From: Hahella sp. KA22
Lineage (GTDB): Bacteria > Pseudomonadota > Gammaproteobacteria > Pseudomonadales > Oleiphilaceae
DNA length: 64,000 bases
Assembly: GCF_004135205.1 (NCBI RefSeq)
Contig: NZ_CP035490.1
Location: forward strand, 4,941,644-5,005,643
Direction: 5' to 3'
Part shown: positions 42,173 to 52,192 of the stretch, piece after piece
Numbering within the stretch: position 1 is the first letter of the stretch
Layout of the letters: every line of letters starts with the position of its first letter
The notes under the pieces: model-generated
Database searches by the model: none
Told to the model about the DNA's origin: nothing
Seen by the model: the letters and a program-made list of their open reading frames with translations, nothing else
Translations under genes and position numbers: made by a program

Positions 42173-42427
42173 AGCGTATCTCCTCTTGGGTACAGCAGTG
42201 ATGTTCCGGTTAAGCGACTGCAGGACACTCAGACTGTTTCTGTCAGTTTAGTAACCGTTTTGTTGCAGTCGTTTTACATTTCACTCAAGAATTAAGCGGT
42301 TTATCTGCTAAAAAACCGTCAAAGCGTCGATCAAAAAATGACGAATTGTGGCAATGCGCCCCGCTTCTCTTGAGCAGAGAAATTCAGGCGTGCTCTAATA
42401 GCGCCATTCTTTGTCGATAGGTGTGAA
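42173..42427. other. Promoter region between the small peptide and the PdsR-like regulator
   Basis: No gene is seen in these 255 nt. The right third is AT-rich (around 42280-42360) and should contain the promoter of the two-component operon; no operator could be read with confidence. Confidence 0.35.
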
Positions 42428-43129
42428 ATGACCCGCAGAATTGCCTTAGTTGAAGACGAGCCTCTGATCCGCGCCAATTACAGTGAAGCGTTGAAGAAAC
42501 ACGGCTATCAGGTGGAAACCTATGATTCCCGCCCCTCCGCCATGGAACGCTTTCGCGTGCAACTGCCGGACCTGGTGATCATTGATGTGGGTCTGGGTTC
42601 CGATGTGGAAGGTGGTTTTGAGCTGTGCCGCGAAGTGCGCGGACTGTCTTCCCAGGTCCCCATTATCTTTCTGACCGCCCGGGACAGTGAGTTCGATCAG
42701 ATATCCGGACTGCGCCTGGGCGCTGATGATTATCTGACCAAAGACATCAGCATTCCCTATCTGCTCACCCGCATCGTCGCCCTGTTCCGCCGTCTCGACG
42801 CCTTGCAGGCGGCCAATCAGAAGCAGGACGAACTGATCACCCGTGGGCAGCTTAAACTCAACATCGACCGTATGCAGGCTTTCTGGAACGATGAGCCCAT
42901 CATGCTGACGGTCACCGAGTTCTGGATCGTGCATGCGCTGTCGCGTCACCCCGGGCATGTTAAGAACCGCACCCAATTGATGGACGCCGCCAACGCCGTT
43001 CTCGACGACAGCACCATCACCTCGCATATCAAACGCATCCGCAAAAAATTCCAGGCGGTGGACCCGGATTTCCGGGCGATTAACACCGCCTACGGCATGG
43101 GATACCGCTGGGATTCGACACAACCTTAG
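42428..43129 (+). CDS. Response regulator of the proteobacterial dedicated-sortase type (PdsR-like)
   Basis: A 233-residue OmpR-type regulator. The receiver carries EDE (8-10), phosphoacceptor Asp53 (LVIIDVGLG) and TKD as the lysine motif. The winged helix closes with the turn SHIKRIRKKF and AINTAYGMGYRW. The unusual IDVGLG and GGFELCREVRGLS...IIFLTARDSEFDQISGLRLGADDYLTKDIS sequence matches, from memory, the marine 'dedicated sortase system' regulator group. The kinase follows 8 nt later. No sortase gene or LPXTG-like target is in the window. Confidence 0.85.
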   Translation: MTRRIALVEDEPLIRANYSEALKKHGYQVETYDSRPSAMERFRVQLPDLVIIDVGLGSDVEGGFELCREVRGLSSQVPIIFLTARDSEFDQISGLRLGADDYLTKDISIPYLLTRIVALFRRLDALQAANQKQDELITRGQLKLNIDRMQAFWNDEPIMLTVTEFWIVHALSRHPGHVKNRTQLMDAANAVLDDSTITSHIKRIRKKFQAVDPDFRAINTAYGMGYRWDSTQP

Positions 43130-43137
43130 GCTGACGC

Positions 43138-45099
43138 ATGAAACTACGTCGCCAGCTTATCCTGATCGCCTGCGTCATGCTGTTGCTGCCGTGGGCGGTC
43201 ATTCAGTTCGCCAAGCAGATAGAACAGAGCCTGCGGGAATCCCAACAGCAGAATCATATCCAGTTAGCGGGCTTTATCGCCTCTCTGCTGCGTCCGGAAT
43301 GGCCGACGCCGGCTTCGATGGGCGGCCGCATTCTCAACGTGCGCCAGTATGATACGCCTATCTATCTCGACGGTTATCAGGACGACTGGGCGGAAATTCC
43401 CGCCTTGTCGGGTCCGAAACCGGATTCCATCCGCGCGGTCAAGGCCGCCACCGACGGGCAGGATCTGTATCTGTTGGTCGCCGCCAATGACGCATCCATT
43501 CAATACCGACAGCCCAGCGCCCGCAGCCAACCAGCGGACCATTTCGAACTGATTACCGGCTATCTCGCCGGCGGCAAGGCGGTGACAATGCTGGAAACGG
43601 AAGGGCCTGGACAAATCAAAGCCCGTCTGGCGGGGTCATGGACCAGCGTGAATGGGATGTGGCAGGAAGACGGTCCTGGCTTCATCCTGGAATTGCGCAT
43701 TCCCCTCGCCTCCTTGCAGGACGGCTTCAGCCTGCGCTGGATCGACATAGACAAATCCGCCGCCTGGGTGTTCAACCGTAATACGCTGGATGTTCTGGGC
43801 AGCGACGCTGAGCCCATGTTGTTGAACTTCGCGCCGCCGGCTCTGATTCACAGGGCTCAGGAATTAACCCCTGAATACACCCGTTTACGCTTGACCGACG
43901 CTCAGGGCGCAACCCTGTTGGAATACGACAACGACCTGATGCGCTACATTGGCATGCAGGACGATGTCTGGCGTATGGCTATGCGCCGCCTGCTGCGCTG
44001 GGCGGTGGATGGCGTTTCACAGACGTCGGAGTCGCAGCCCCTCGCCGCCGACGCGCCACGCTCCACCTGGGACGCCAGCGCCACTTCGGAACTCGCCAAT
44101 TTGATTACCCGCTATCCCGTTAAAAACGAAGCCGGGAAATTATTGGGCTGGGTGCAGTTGGAGCAACGCACGCCGCAAATCGCCGCCGTAGCCAATGACG
44201 CCTTGTTCGCCGCAGTCGGCGGCTCTGTGGCGCTGTTGATCATCATCATGCTCATCTTGTTTGGCTACGCCTCCTGGCTGTCATGGCGCATCACGCATTT
44301 GAGCAAGGGGATCGTTTCCGCGCTGGATACTGAGACCAAGTTCAGCGGCCGCTTCCAGGCCTCACGGCTGCCGGATGAGCTGGGCGACCTGTCGCGCAGC
44401 TTCAGCGAAATGCTGACCCAATTGCGCAGTTATTCAGAATACATGGAGTCCTTCGCCAGTAAGCTGACCCATGAATGCCGCACGCCGCTGGCTATCGTCA
44501 GCTCTTCCCTGCAATTACTGGAAAGCGCCGACAACGAGCAGGAAAAGCAGGAGTATCTGGGCCGCGCCCGCGCGGGCGCCGAACGCATCAGCGCCCTGCT
44601 TACCGCCATGCGGCAGGCGTCACGCCTGGAAGCTACGATTCAGTCGCAAAGCCTTGAAACATTTGACCTGAGCGAGCTGATCAGTGAGTTGCAGCAGTCT
44701 TACCGCCCTCTTGTGGAGCCGCGCCGTCTGGAGCTTGAATTGCCGGAAGCGCCCATTGTGGCGGACATTTCCGCCGAGCTAATCGCCCAGGCGGTGGACA
44801 AATTGCTGGAGAACGCCAGGGACTTTACCGCGCCGGACGGGGCCATTTACATCGGTGTCGAAGAAACTAAACAGGAGCACTGGATCTACGTTGAAAACGA
44901 AGGCGATCCCATTCCGGAAGACATCAAGGAGAAGCTGTTTACGCCGTTTATGAGCGTGCGCCAGGACGGCGGACAGGAACTACACCTGGGCTTGGGGCTG
45001 GTCATCGTCAAACTGATCGCCGAGTTCCATCAGGCGCGGATCAAAGTGGAGAACACCGCTCGCGGCGTGCGCTTCGCTATTGGGCTGCCCCGTTCGTGA
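43138..45099 (+). CDS. Sensor histidine kinase, partner of the PdsR-like regulator (PdsS-like)
   Basis: A 653-residue inner-membrane kinase. A membrane segment at about 7-25 and a second at about 359-380 frame a large periplasmic sensor of some 330 residues; the part IYLDGYQDDWAEIPAL...DLYLLVAANDAS resembles CBM9/DOMON-like carbohydrate-binding folds. A HAMP linker, phosphoacceptor His445 (KLTHECRTPLA), an N box (DKLLENARDF) and GLGLVIVKL follow. The length and plan fit the dedicated-sortase-system kinase. It is co-transcribed with the regulator and ends 9 nt before a convergent gene. Confidence 0.85.
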   Translation: MKLRRQLILIACVMLLLPWAVIQFAKQIEQSLRESQQQNHIQLAGFIASLLRPEWPTPASMGGRILNVRQYDTPIYLDGYQDDWAEIPALSGPKPDSIRAVKAATDGQDLYLLVAANDASIQYRQPSARSQPADHFELITGYLAGGKAVTMLETEGPGQIKARLAGSWTSVNGMWQEDGPGFILELRIPLASLQDGFSLRWIDIDKSAAWVFNRNTLDVLGSDAEPMLLNFAPPALIHRAQELTPEYTRLRLTDAQGATLLEYDNDLMRYIGMQDDVWRMAMRRLLRWAVDGVSQTSESQPLAADAPRSTWDASATSELANLITRYPVKNEAGKLLGWVQLEQRTPQIAAVANDALFAAVGGSVALLIIIMLILFGYASWLSWRITHLSKGIVSALDTETKFSGRFQASRLPDELGDLSRSFSEMLTQLRSYSEYMESFASKLTHECRTPLAIVSSSLQLLESADNEQEKQEYLGRARAGAERISALLTAMRQASRLEATIQSQSLETFDLSELISELQQSYRPLVEPRRLELELPEAPIVADISAELIAQAVDKLLENARDFTAPDGAIYIGVEETKQEHWIYVENEGDPIPEDIKEKLFTPFMSVRQDGGQELHLGLGLVIVKLIAEFHQARIKVENTARGVRFAIGLPRS

Positions 45100-45108
45100 G
45101 CTCTAAGC

Positions 45109-46695
45109 TTAAGCGCGGATTTCCCGGCAACGGGCGGGTAAACGCAGTGTAAAGCAGCTGCCTTTGTGCAGCTGCGACTTGACGCTGACCCCGCCGCCCA
45201 TCTGCTCGATCAACGCCCGCACAATACTGAGCCCCAGCCCGGTGCCCGCTACGGCCTGACGGCCGGAAGGCGGGGCCTGGAAAAACTTATCGAAGATGCG
45301 CGCCTGATCTATCTCACTGATCCCCACGCCTTCATCCACGACATCAATAAACACCTCGCCGCCGCCAGACAGTCGACTGCGAATCGTCACCCTCCCCTGC
45401 GTGGGAGAGAACTTGACCGCATTGGAAATCAGATTGCTCATCACCTGTTGGAAACGGCGCTTGTCCACCCCGACGATAACGTCCCCGGCGCCGTGCTCAA
45501 GCTGCATTGATACATTATGGGCTTTGGCGTAGGGCCCATTCATGCTCAGCGCCTGCTCCAGCTCGGCCAGCAGCTGGGTTTCCTCCAACGCCATGTCCAC
45601 ATGGCCCGCTTCCAGCTTCTCGATATCGAGAATATCGTTCACCAGCGCCAGTAGACGCTCACTGTTGTTAGAGGCGATCGACAACAGCTTCGCCGACTGT
45701 TCGTTCAGCTCTGGCCCCAAGGTCGCGGAGAGCAGTCCCAAAGCGCCTTTTATGGAGGTCAGCGGCGTGCGCAACTCATGGCTGACCACCGACACGAACT
45801 CTTTCTTCATGACCTCTGCGCGCTTGCGATCAGAAATATCCGCCACACTGCCAACCCACCTCATTGCGTCGCCCATTTCCATCTGACGGAAGCTGAGTTG
45901 CGCAGGAAATGACTCGCCGTTGCTCCTGACCAGCTCCACCTCCAGACGATGAATGCCGTCCCTAATCTCGGCGTCGCCTTCCTGTCCACGCTGCAATAAC
46001 TCCAGCAGAGGCGCATCATTTTTCAGCCATTGAGAAAAGTGAGCGCCAGTCAGCTGCTCGCTGGAGACCTGCAACATTTCTTTCATCGCCTGATTGGCGG
46101 CTTCAATCACGCCTTCCGCATTTACCGTCACAATCCCTTCGACAACCGCTTGCAGAATAGAAGTGAGATAGGCCTCCTGATGGGCGTTCATATGCGAAAG
46201 CTCCGCCAGGCGCAGCATATGCAGCTCTCTTTCCACCCAACCGGCCAAATCCTGCAAGCGCTGTAGTTGTTCCTGATTAAAACGTCGGGGGCGGACATCA
46301 ATCAGACAGAGCGTGCCGATACGGTTGGTTTCATCCAGACTCAGCGGAGCGCCGGCGTAAAAGCGAATATGGGGTGGTCCAGTGACCAGGGGGTTATCGG
46401 AAAACCTGGGGTCTTTCAGGGCATTGGGCACATAGAGCACGTCGCGCTGTAAAATGGCGTGCCCGCAAAATGATATATTGCGACCCGTTTCCGACGCGCT
46501 AAGCCCCACTTTCGATTTGAACCACTGACGGTCGGCGTCGACCAGCGACACCAGCGCAACGGGCACATTAAACAGAGAAGCCGCCAGCTTGGTGATGCGG
46601 TCAAAGCGCTGCTCCGGCTCTGTGTCCAGAATGCACAGCGAGCGCAGACAGACAAGCCGTTGCGATTCATTCTCCGGGATGATGGGGTCCTGCAT
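45109..46695 (-). CDS. GAF-PAS histidine kinase, orphan
   Basis: A 528-residue soluble kinase. A GAF domain (about 25-155, ending in the GTLCLIDVRPRRF signature of the short GAF type), a PAS domain (about 172-290), His306 in VVSHELRTPLTSIKGALGLLS, an N box (SNLISNAVKFS) and GTGLGLSIVRALIEQMGG follow in order. There is no receiver domain and no regulator gene beside it, and it has no membrane segment, so it senses a cytoplasmic signal. No ribosome site is evident before the ATG. Confidence 0.9.
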   Translation of the reverse strand: MQDPIIPENESQRLVCLRSLCILDTEPEQRFDRITKLAASLFNVPVALVSLVDADRQWFKSKVGLSASETGRNISFCGHAILQRDVLYVPNALKDPRFSDNPLVTGPPHIRFYAGAPLSLDETNRIGTLCLIDVRPRRFNQEQLQRLQDLAGWVERELHMLRLAELSHMNAHQEAYLTSILQAVVEGIVTVNAEGVIEAANQAMKEMLQVSSEQLTGAHFSQWLKNDAPLLELLQRGQEGDAEIRDGIHRLEVELVRSNGESFPAQLSFRQMEMGDAMRWVGSVADISDRKRAEVMKKEFVSVVSHELRTPLTSIKGALGLLSATLGPELNEQSAKLLSIASNNSERLLALVNDILDIEKLEAGHVDMALEETQLLAELEQALSMNGPYAKAHNVSMQLEHGAGDVIVGVDKRRFQQVMSNLISNAVKFSPTQGRVTIRSRLSGGGEVFIDVVDEGVGISEIDQARIFDKFFQAPPSGRQAVAGTGLGLSIVRALIEQMGGGVSVKSQLHKGSCFTLRLPARCREIRA

Positions 46696-46849
46696 AAACC
46701 ATACGCGCCATTGGCGAAGATAAAGTCAGCTTTCGCGGTTCCGCGTGCTGCTGAAAACCGCCCTCCCTTGATAAAGATAGCAGCCCGGGAAGGAATATCA
46801 TCCTCCCCGTACTCGCCAGCGCCTGGAAAACTGAGGAACGCGAGGGCGT

Positions 46850-47875
46850 TTATTGCAGTTTGCGCATCTTCTCCGCATTCGGACGTAATACCACGCCACG
46901 TTCGGTGACAATGGCGTCGATCAGCTCCGCCGGGGTTACATCGAAGACAGGGTTGAAGGCGTTGGCTTTTTCCGGGGCCAACGGGATTCCCTGCACGAAC
47001 TTCAGCTCATCGGAAGTGCGCTCTTCAATGGGAATGTCAGCGCCGCTGAACAGTTCGAAGTCAATGGTGCTGGACGGCGCCGCCACCATGAATTTGACGC
47101 CATGATGACGCGCCAGCACCGCCAGTCCATATGTGCCGATCTTATTGGCGACGTCGCCGTGAGCGGTAATGCGGTCGGCGCCGACAATCACCCATTTCAC
47201 CGCGCAGGTTTTCATGACATGCGCCGCAGCGGAATCGGCGATCAGTTTGACGGGGATATCGTCCTGACATAACTCCCAGGCGGTCAGTCTGGCGCCTTGC
47301 AGCCAGGGGCGGGTTTCATCCGCAAACACTTCCGTCACCAGATCGCGACGGTAGGCTGAGCGAATCACACCCAGTGCTGTGCCATAGCCGCCAGTGGCCA
47401 GACTGCCGGTGTTGCAATGCGTCAACAACGCGCCGCGACCGCTTTCTGCGATCAAATCAGCGCCCAACTCACCCATGGTCAGGTTGGCCTGCAGGTCTTC
47501 TTCATGGATACGCGTCGCCTCTTCCACCAGCAGCGGGAACAGATCCGTAGCGGCAGATCCGTCAATCAGATCCCGCATGCGACGCAGCGCCCAGAATAAA
47601 TTCACCGCCGTCGGTCTCGAATCCGCCAGCGTTTCCAGAGCGCGATGCATGCGATCCCGGTCGGAACTGAACTCCGCCGCCGCCAACGCCACGCCATAGG
47701 CCGCCGCGATTCCGATCGCCGGCGCGCCGCGCACCACCATCTGGCGGATGGCGTCAGCCACTTCAACGTGAGTGACGCAGTGAACATACGCTTCCTGCAG
47801 CGGCAGTTTGCGTTGATCTAGCAGAATAAGTTGATTGTTCGCCCAGCGAATGGCGGAAACGGAAGATTGCGACAT
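46850..47875 (-). CDS. mtnA: S-methyl-5-thioribose-1-phosphate isomerase
   Basis: A 341-residue enzyme of the methionine salvage pathway that turns methylthioribose-1-phosphate into methylthioribulose-1-phosphate. Diagnostic blocks are [14 protein letters not shown] near 50, the catalytic-cysteine segment [20 protein letters not shown] and the acid in [20 protein letters not shown]. It is divergent from mtaD, the same arrangement known in Pseudomonas, where the two pathways for methylthioadenosine meet. Confidence 0.96.
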   Translation of the reverse strand: MSQSSVSAIRWANNQLILLDQRKLPLQEAYVHCVTHVEVADAIRQMVVRGAPAIGIAAAYGVALAAAEFSSDRDRMHRALETLADSRPTAVNLFWALRRMRDLIDGSAATDLFPLLVEEATRIHEEDLQANLTMGELGADLIAESGRGALLTHCNTGSLATGGYGTALGVIRSAYRRDLVTEVFADETRPWLQGARLTAWELCQDDIPVKLIADSAAAHVMKTCAVKWVIVGADRITAHGDVANKIGTYGLAVLARHHGVKFMVAAPSSTIDFELFSGADIPIEERTSDELKFVQGIPLAPEKANAFNPVFDVTPAELIDAIVTERGVVLRPNAEKMRKLQ

Positions 47876-48041
47876 GTGGCGCGCCCCAATAAGTTGATCA
47901 AATGGTCAGAAAACGGAACCGGGCGAAAATCTGCTGGTCCGGGCCGGCATTATACGTCATTTAAGCCCTGCGCCCTACTTATCCCCTTGTATTATAGGTA
48001 TACTTGGGCGCTGATTTTGAATAGATATAGGAAGTGTAGCT

Positions 48042-49376
48042 GTGGCTCAAGAAAGCGTTGATTTATTGATAAATGCGCGTTGGGTTATCCCCGTCAGACC
48101 AGCGGGAGTCGTTCTTGAAAACGCCTCCGTCGCCGTATCCGAAGGCAAAATTGTAGGCGTTTGCGACGCCGCCGAGGCGACAGCGCGTTTCGCCGCCAAA
48201 GAAACGGTCGACCTGCCCAACCACGTCGTGGCGCCCGGCCTGATCAACACCCACGGCCACTTGGCCATGTCCCTGTTCCGCGGCATGGCGGACGACCTGC
48301 CTTTGATGGAGTGGCTGAGCCACCATATCTGGCCCGCGGAAGGCAAATGGGTCAGCGACGAATTCGTTCGCGACGGCTCCAAACTGGCCATGGCGGAAAT
48401 GCTGTTGGGCGGCACCACCACTTTCAGCGACATGTATTTCTATCCGGATGCCGTGGCCGAAGAAGCAACCCGTCTCGGCATGCGCTGCCAGATCGTGTTT
48501 CCGGTCATCGACTTCCCGGTTCCCGGCGCAGCGACGGCGGAAGAGTCCATCCACAAAGGCCTGGCCCTGCACGACGAATACAAGCACAGCGACTTGGTGC
48601 GCATCGGCTTCGGCCCTCATGCGCCTTACACTGTGTCCGACGACAAGTTCGAGCAGGTAGTGACGCTGGCTAACCAGCTGGATATGCCTGTACAGGTGCA
48701 CCTCCACGAAACCGCTGGCGAAGTGCAGGAAGGCCTGGAAAAAACCGGCAAGCGCCCCACCGAACGTTTATACGAGCTGGGCCTGCTGACGCCGAACACG
48801 CAATGCGTGCATATGACCCAAATAAACGATCGTGATCTGGAAATTCTGCAGGAAACCGGAGCGCATGTGGTTCACTGCCCGGAATCCAACCTGAAGCTGG
48901 CCAGCGGTTTCTGTCCTCTGGACCGTCTGCTGAAAGCTGGAGTGAACGTAGCTCTCGGCACCGACGGCGCCGCCAGCAACAACGACCTGGACATGCTGGG
49001 CGAACTGCAAACCGCAGCCATGCTGGCGAAAGCCGTGGCCCAGGACGCCGCCGCCGTCAGCGCATTCCAGGCGCTGGAAATCGCCACTATCAACGGCGCC
49101 AAGGCGCTGGGCATGGAATCCGTCACCGGCTCTCTGGAAGCTGGCAAGTGGGCGGACATCATGGCGGTAGACCTGAGCGGCATCGAAGTACAGCCGGTGT
49201 ATCACGTCGCCTCTCATCTGGCTTATTCCACCAAATCCAGCCAGGTCAGCCATGTCTGGACCTCCGGCGTGGCCCAGGTGAAAGAGCAGAAGCTGATCAA
49301 TATGGACGTCCGCGAACTACGGACCAAGGTAGACGCCTGGCGCGAGAGAATCGCCAATACCGCCGAAGCCAATTAA
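48042..49376 (+). CDS. mtaD: 5'-methylthioadenosine/S-adenosylhomocysteine deaminase
   Basis: A 444-residue amidohydrolase that deaminates methylthioadenosine (and related nucleosides) to inosine derivatives. Metal ligands show as THGHLAMSLFRG near 66-77, VQVHLHET (about 218-225), a His in HVVHCPESNLKL and the Asp in LGTDGAASNNDLDM. The start is GTG at 48042 with AGGAAG upstream. It is followed by ubiG, the order seen in Pseudomonas. Confidence 0.93.
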   Translation: MAQESVDLLINARWVIPVRPAGVVLENASVAVSEGKIVGVCDAAEATARFAAKETVDLPNHVVAPGLINTHGHLAMSLFRGMADDLPLMEWLSHHIWPAEGKWVSDEFVRDGSKLAMAEMLLGGTTTFSDMYFYPDAVAEEATRLGMRCQIVFPVIDFPVPGAATAEESIHKGLALHDEYKHSDLVRIGFGPHAPYTVSDDKFEQVVTLANQLDMPVQVHLHETAGEVQEGLEKTGKRPTERLYELGLLTPNTQCVHMTQINDRDLEILQETGAHVVHCPESNLKLASGFCPLDRLLKAGVNVALGTDGAASNNDLDMLGELQTAAMLAKAVAQDAAAVSAFQALEIATINGAKALGMESVTGSLEAGKWADIMAVDLSGIEVQPVYHVASHLAYSTKSSQVSHVWTSGVAQVKEQKLINMDVRELRTKVDAWRERIANTAEAN

Positions 49377-49400
49377 AATAGCCCGCCGAAGCGAACGCAT

Positions 49401-49419
49401 GGGGCCGCATCCCGGCCCC
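49401..49419. terminator. GC-rich hairpin between mtaD and ubiG
   Basis: GGGGCC / GGCCCC with a 7-nt loop 25 nt after the mtaD stop. It may be a weak terminator; no T-run. Confidence 0.4.
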
Positions 49420-49447
49420 TTCCGACCAATTCAGAGGAAACGGATAC

Positions 49448-50164
49448 ATGACTCCCGTTGAGAACGTCGATCTGAGTGAAGTGAAAAAGTTTGAGGATCT
49501 CGCCCACCGCTGGTGGGATGCGGAAAGCGAATTCAAACCCCTGCATGAGATCAACCCGCTGCGGCTCGACTTTATTGACGAGCGCGCCGCCCTGCCCGGC
49601 AAGAGAGTGTTGGACGTAGGCTGCGGCGGCGGCATTCTCAGCGAGAGCATGGCGCGACGCGGCGCACATGTGGTCGGCATCGACATGGGTGAAGCGCCGT
49701 TATCTGTAGCGCGCCTGCACGGACTGGAGTCTGGCGTCAGCGTGGATTATCGCCGCACCACTATCGAGGAGCTGGCGGAAGCCGAAGCGGAGTCATTTGA
49801 CGTGGTGACCTGCATGGAAATGCTGGAGCATGTTCCCGATCCGGCCTCAGTCATCGCCGCCTGCGCTCGCGTCGCCAAGCCCGGCGCCGACCTGTTCTTC
49901 TCCACCATCAACCGCAACCCCAAGTCCTTCTTGTTTGCAATCGTTGGTGCGGAATACGTACTGAAAATGCTGCCGCGAGGCACCCATGAGTGGAAGAAGT
50001 TCATCAAGCCCAGTGAGCTGGCGGCCTGGTTGCGTCGCACCGATCTCGATCTGTGCGAAATGCGGGGCATGACCTACAACCCGTTGCTGAAAGAATACAA
50101 GCTGGGCGACGACGTGGACGTCAACTATCTCATGCACGCGGTCAAACCGCTCAAGGACGCCTGA
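49448..50164 (+). CDS. ubiG: Ubiquinone biosynthesis O-methyltransferase
   Basis: A 238-residue SAM-dependent enzyme that performs both O-methylations of ubiquinone synthesis. The opening [21 protein letters not shown], the SAM site [17 protein letters not shown] (about 51-67), [11 protein letters not shown] and [14 protein letters not shown] are all classical UbiG. The stop shares one base with the start of the next gene (TGATG). Confidence 0.97.
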   Translation: MTPVENVDLSEVKKFEDLAHRWWDAESEFKPLHEINPLRLDFIDERAALPGKRVLDVGCGGGILSESMARRGAHVVGIDMGEAPLSVARLHGLESGVSVDYRRTTIEELAEAEAESFDVVTCMEMLEHVPDPASVIAACARVAKPGADLFFSTINRNPKSFLFAIVGAEYVLKMLPRGTHEWKKFIKPSELAAWLRRTDLDLCEMRGMTYNPLLKEYKLGDDVDVNYLMHAVKPLKDA

Positions 50165-50844
50165 TGACGGATTCGCGACTTTACCGCCCGGAGGCCGTGT
50201 TTTTCGATCTCGACGGCACCCTGATCGACACCGCCCCCGACTTCTTTCGGGTGATGAACATGCAACGCAGTCAGCGCGGCATGCCCGACATGGCGTACGA
50301 AGCAGTGCGTAAAACGGTGTCCGACGGCGCCCGCGCCATGGTGAAACTGTCTTTCGCCATGGAAGAGACGGACGCAGATTTTGAGCCGCTGCGTCAGGAG
50401 CTGCTGGACCTGTATTTGCGCCACATCGCCGTCGACAGCCGCCTGTTCGCAGGCTTTGAAGCGCTACTGACGTTGATGGAAGGCCAAGGAATTCACTGGG
50501 GGGTCATCACCAACAAACCCAGGTTGTACAGCGAAGCGCTGCTGAAAGCGTTAGGCCTGAGCTCCCGCATGGCCGCGCTGGTGTGTCCCGACGACGTCTC
50601 CCGCACCAAGCCGGACCCCGAGCCCATGTTGCTGGCTTCTCGCCTGGCTGATTGCGACCCGCAGAAATGCTGGTATGTCGGCGATCATATACGCGACATT
50701 CAGGCGGGCGCTAATGCCGGCATGCTCACCATCGCCGCCGCTTACGGCTATCTGGATGAGCCCGAGGCCGCCCTGGCCTGGAATGCGGACCACGTGGCGC
50801 ACTCCGTGGAGGATGTCGCCGCCCTGCTGAAACAAGTGCTTTGA
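50164..50844 (+). CDS. mupP: HAD phosphatase, probable N-acetylmuramic acid 6-phosphate phosphatase MupP
   Basis: A 226-residue HAD hydrolase with FFDLDGTLIDTAPD (motif I, nucleophile Asp), ITNKPRL (motif II Thr) and WYVGDHIRDIQAGANAGM (motif IV). It was long named phosphoglycolate phosphatase (Gph). The position between ubiG and a yciK-like gene is that of Pseudomonas mupP, which removes phosphate from MurNAc-6-phosphate in cell-wall recycling. The start at 50164 overlaps the ubiG stop, supporting it over an upstream frame start at 50053. The mupP name rests on synteny. Confidence 0.85.
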   Translation: MTDSRLYRPEAVFFDLDGTLIDTAPDFFRVMNMQRSQRGMPDMAYEAVRKTVSDGARAMVKLSFAMEETDADFEPLRQELLDLYLRHIAVDSRLFAGFEALLTLMEGQGIHWGVITNKPRLYSEALLKALGLSSRMAALVCPDDVSRTKPDPEPMLLASRLADCDPQKCWYVGDHIRDIQAGANAGMLTIAAAYGYLDEPEAALAWNADHVAHSVEDVAALLKQVL

Positions 50845-50916
50845 TTTCCCCTCGGGCGTTATAATCGAAAGTCACTGCACACTAAAGACAGATCACGACG
50901 AGAGAAAACACGCATT

Positions 50917-51666
50917 ATGTATTCCTACCAAGCCCCCGCCGACCTTCTACACGACCGCGTCATCCTGATCACAGGCGCGGGTGCGGGAATTGGCCGCGCG
51001 GCGGCGAAGACCTTCGCCCGACACGGCGCCACCATCATTCTCAGCGGCCGCACCACCAAGAAGCTGGAAGACGTCTACGATGAAATCGAAGCGGAAGGCG
51101 GTCCGAAACCAGCGATTTTTCCCGTCAATCTGGAAGGCGCGGTGGCGAAGGATTATGACGATCTGGCCAACGCCATCCGTGAAGAATTCGGCCGACTGGA
51201 CGGGCTGCTGCATAACGCCGCCATCCTGGGTCATCGCACCCCGCTGGAGCATTATGATCCGGACAGCTGGACCCGTGTGATGCAAGTAAACGCTATGGCG
51301 CCCTTCCTGTTGACCCGCTCCCTGATGCCTGTGATCCGCGAGTCCGAAGACGCCTCGATCATTTTTACTTCCTCCAGTGTCGGCCGCAAAGGCAAAGCCT
51401 ACTGGGGCGCTTACGCCGTCTCCAAATTCGCTGTTGAAGGCATGATGCAGGTGCTGGCGGACGAACTGGATGACGCAGACAAACGCATTCGCGTCAACAG
51501 CGTCAATCCCGGCGCCACCCGCACCGCCATGCGCGCACTGGCCTATCCGGCGGAAGACGCCACGAAAAACCCAACGCCTGAAGAGATCATGAACGTCTAT
51601 CTTTATCTGATGGGTAAAGACAGTATTGGCGTTACCGGTCAGGCATTCAACGCACAAGGCGACTGA
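50917..51666 (+). CDS. Short-chain dehydrogenase/reductase, YciK-like
   Basis: A 249-residue NAD(P)-dependent oxidoreductase. The cofactor site ITGAGAGIGRAAAKTFA (about 18-34), LHNAAILG, the catalytic Ser in FTSSSVGRKG and YxxxK in YAVSKFAVEG are present. The sequence from DLLHDRVILITGAG onwards matches the YciK group of unknown substrate. It continues the ubiG-mupP run. Confidence 0.9.
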   Translation: MYSYQAPADLLHDRVILITGAGAGIGRAAAKTFARHGATIILSGRTTKKLEDVYDEIEAEGGPKPAIFPVNLEGAVAKDYDDLANAIREEFGRLDGLLHNAAILGHRTPLEHYDPDSWTRVMQVNAMAPFLLTRSLMPVIRESEDASIIFTSSSVGRKGKAYWGAYAVSKFAVEGMMQVLADELDDADKRIRVNSVNPGATRTAMRALAYPAEDATKNPTPEEIMNVYLYLMGKDSIGVTGQAFNAQGD

Positions 51667-51728
51667 TCTTACAGCTGTATTTCACGCCTTAATCAAAGTC
51701 TGCGCCAATGCGCAGCGGAGAAGGAGCG

Positions 51729-52175
51729 ATGAGCAACACAGCAAAATGGACAATCTTTGTTATCGCCGCAGGCCTCAGCGCCTGCGGCAGCACGCCTCCA
51801 GCGGAACTTGGGGCCCATGACGGACGTCTGATGTCCTGCCCCGAGAGTCCCAACTGCGTCAGCAGTTTCAGCGATCCTAACGACGCTGAGCATTTCATTA
51901 CACCCCTTTACAACGACAAGGCGACGCTGATGTGGGAGCGACTGCCCACTGTTCTGGAAAACGCTGGCAATATCCGCATCACCCAACGCAAACCGAATTA
52001 CATCCGCGCGGAAGCCACGTCATTCGTCTTCCGTTTTGTGGACGATGTGGAGTTTCTATTGGATCGGCAGGCAGGAGTGATACATCTGCGCTCGGCGTCC
52101 CGGCTGGGCTATAGGGACTTCGGCGTCAATCGGGAGCGGATGGAGGAAATCAAGGCGGCGTTACTTAGCGAGTAA
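51729..52175 (+). CDS. DUF1499 lipoprotein
   Basis: A 148-residue protein with a lipobox LSACGS (Cys19), so it should be lipid-anchored. The mature part follows DUF1499: LMSCPESPNCVSSF, then RADYIRAEATS-like IRAEATSFVFRFVDDVEFLLD and a closing SASRLGYRDFGVNRERMEEI. Its function is unknown. AAGGAG before the ATG at 51729 fixes the start; the earlier frame start at 51708 is not used. Confidence 0.9.
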   Translation: MSNTAKWTIFVIAAGLSACGSTPPAELGAHDGRLMSCPESPNCVSSFSDPNDAEHFITPLYNDKATLMWERLPTVLENAGNIRITQRKPNYIRAEATSFVFRFVDDVEFLLDRQAGVIHLRSASRLGYRDFGVNRERMEEIKAALLSE

Positions 52176-52182
52176 CGCCGCC
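52154..52182. terminator. Hairpin between the DUF1499 gene and ccmI
   Basis: An 11-bp perfect stem GGCGGCGTTAC / GTAACGCCGCC with a 7-nt loop spans the stop of the DUF1499 gene and lies just beyond the convergent ccmI stop. It is likely a shared terminator without a clear T-run. Confidence 0.6.
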
Positions 52183-52192
52183 GACGGGTGGG

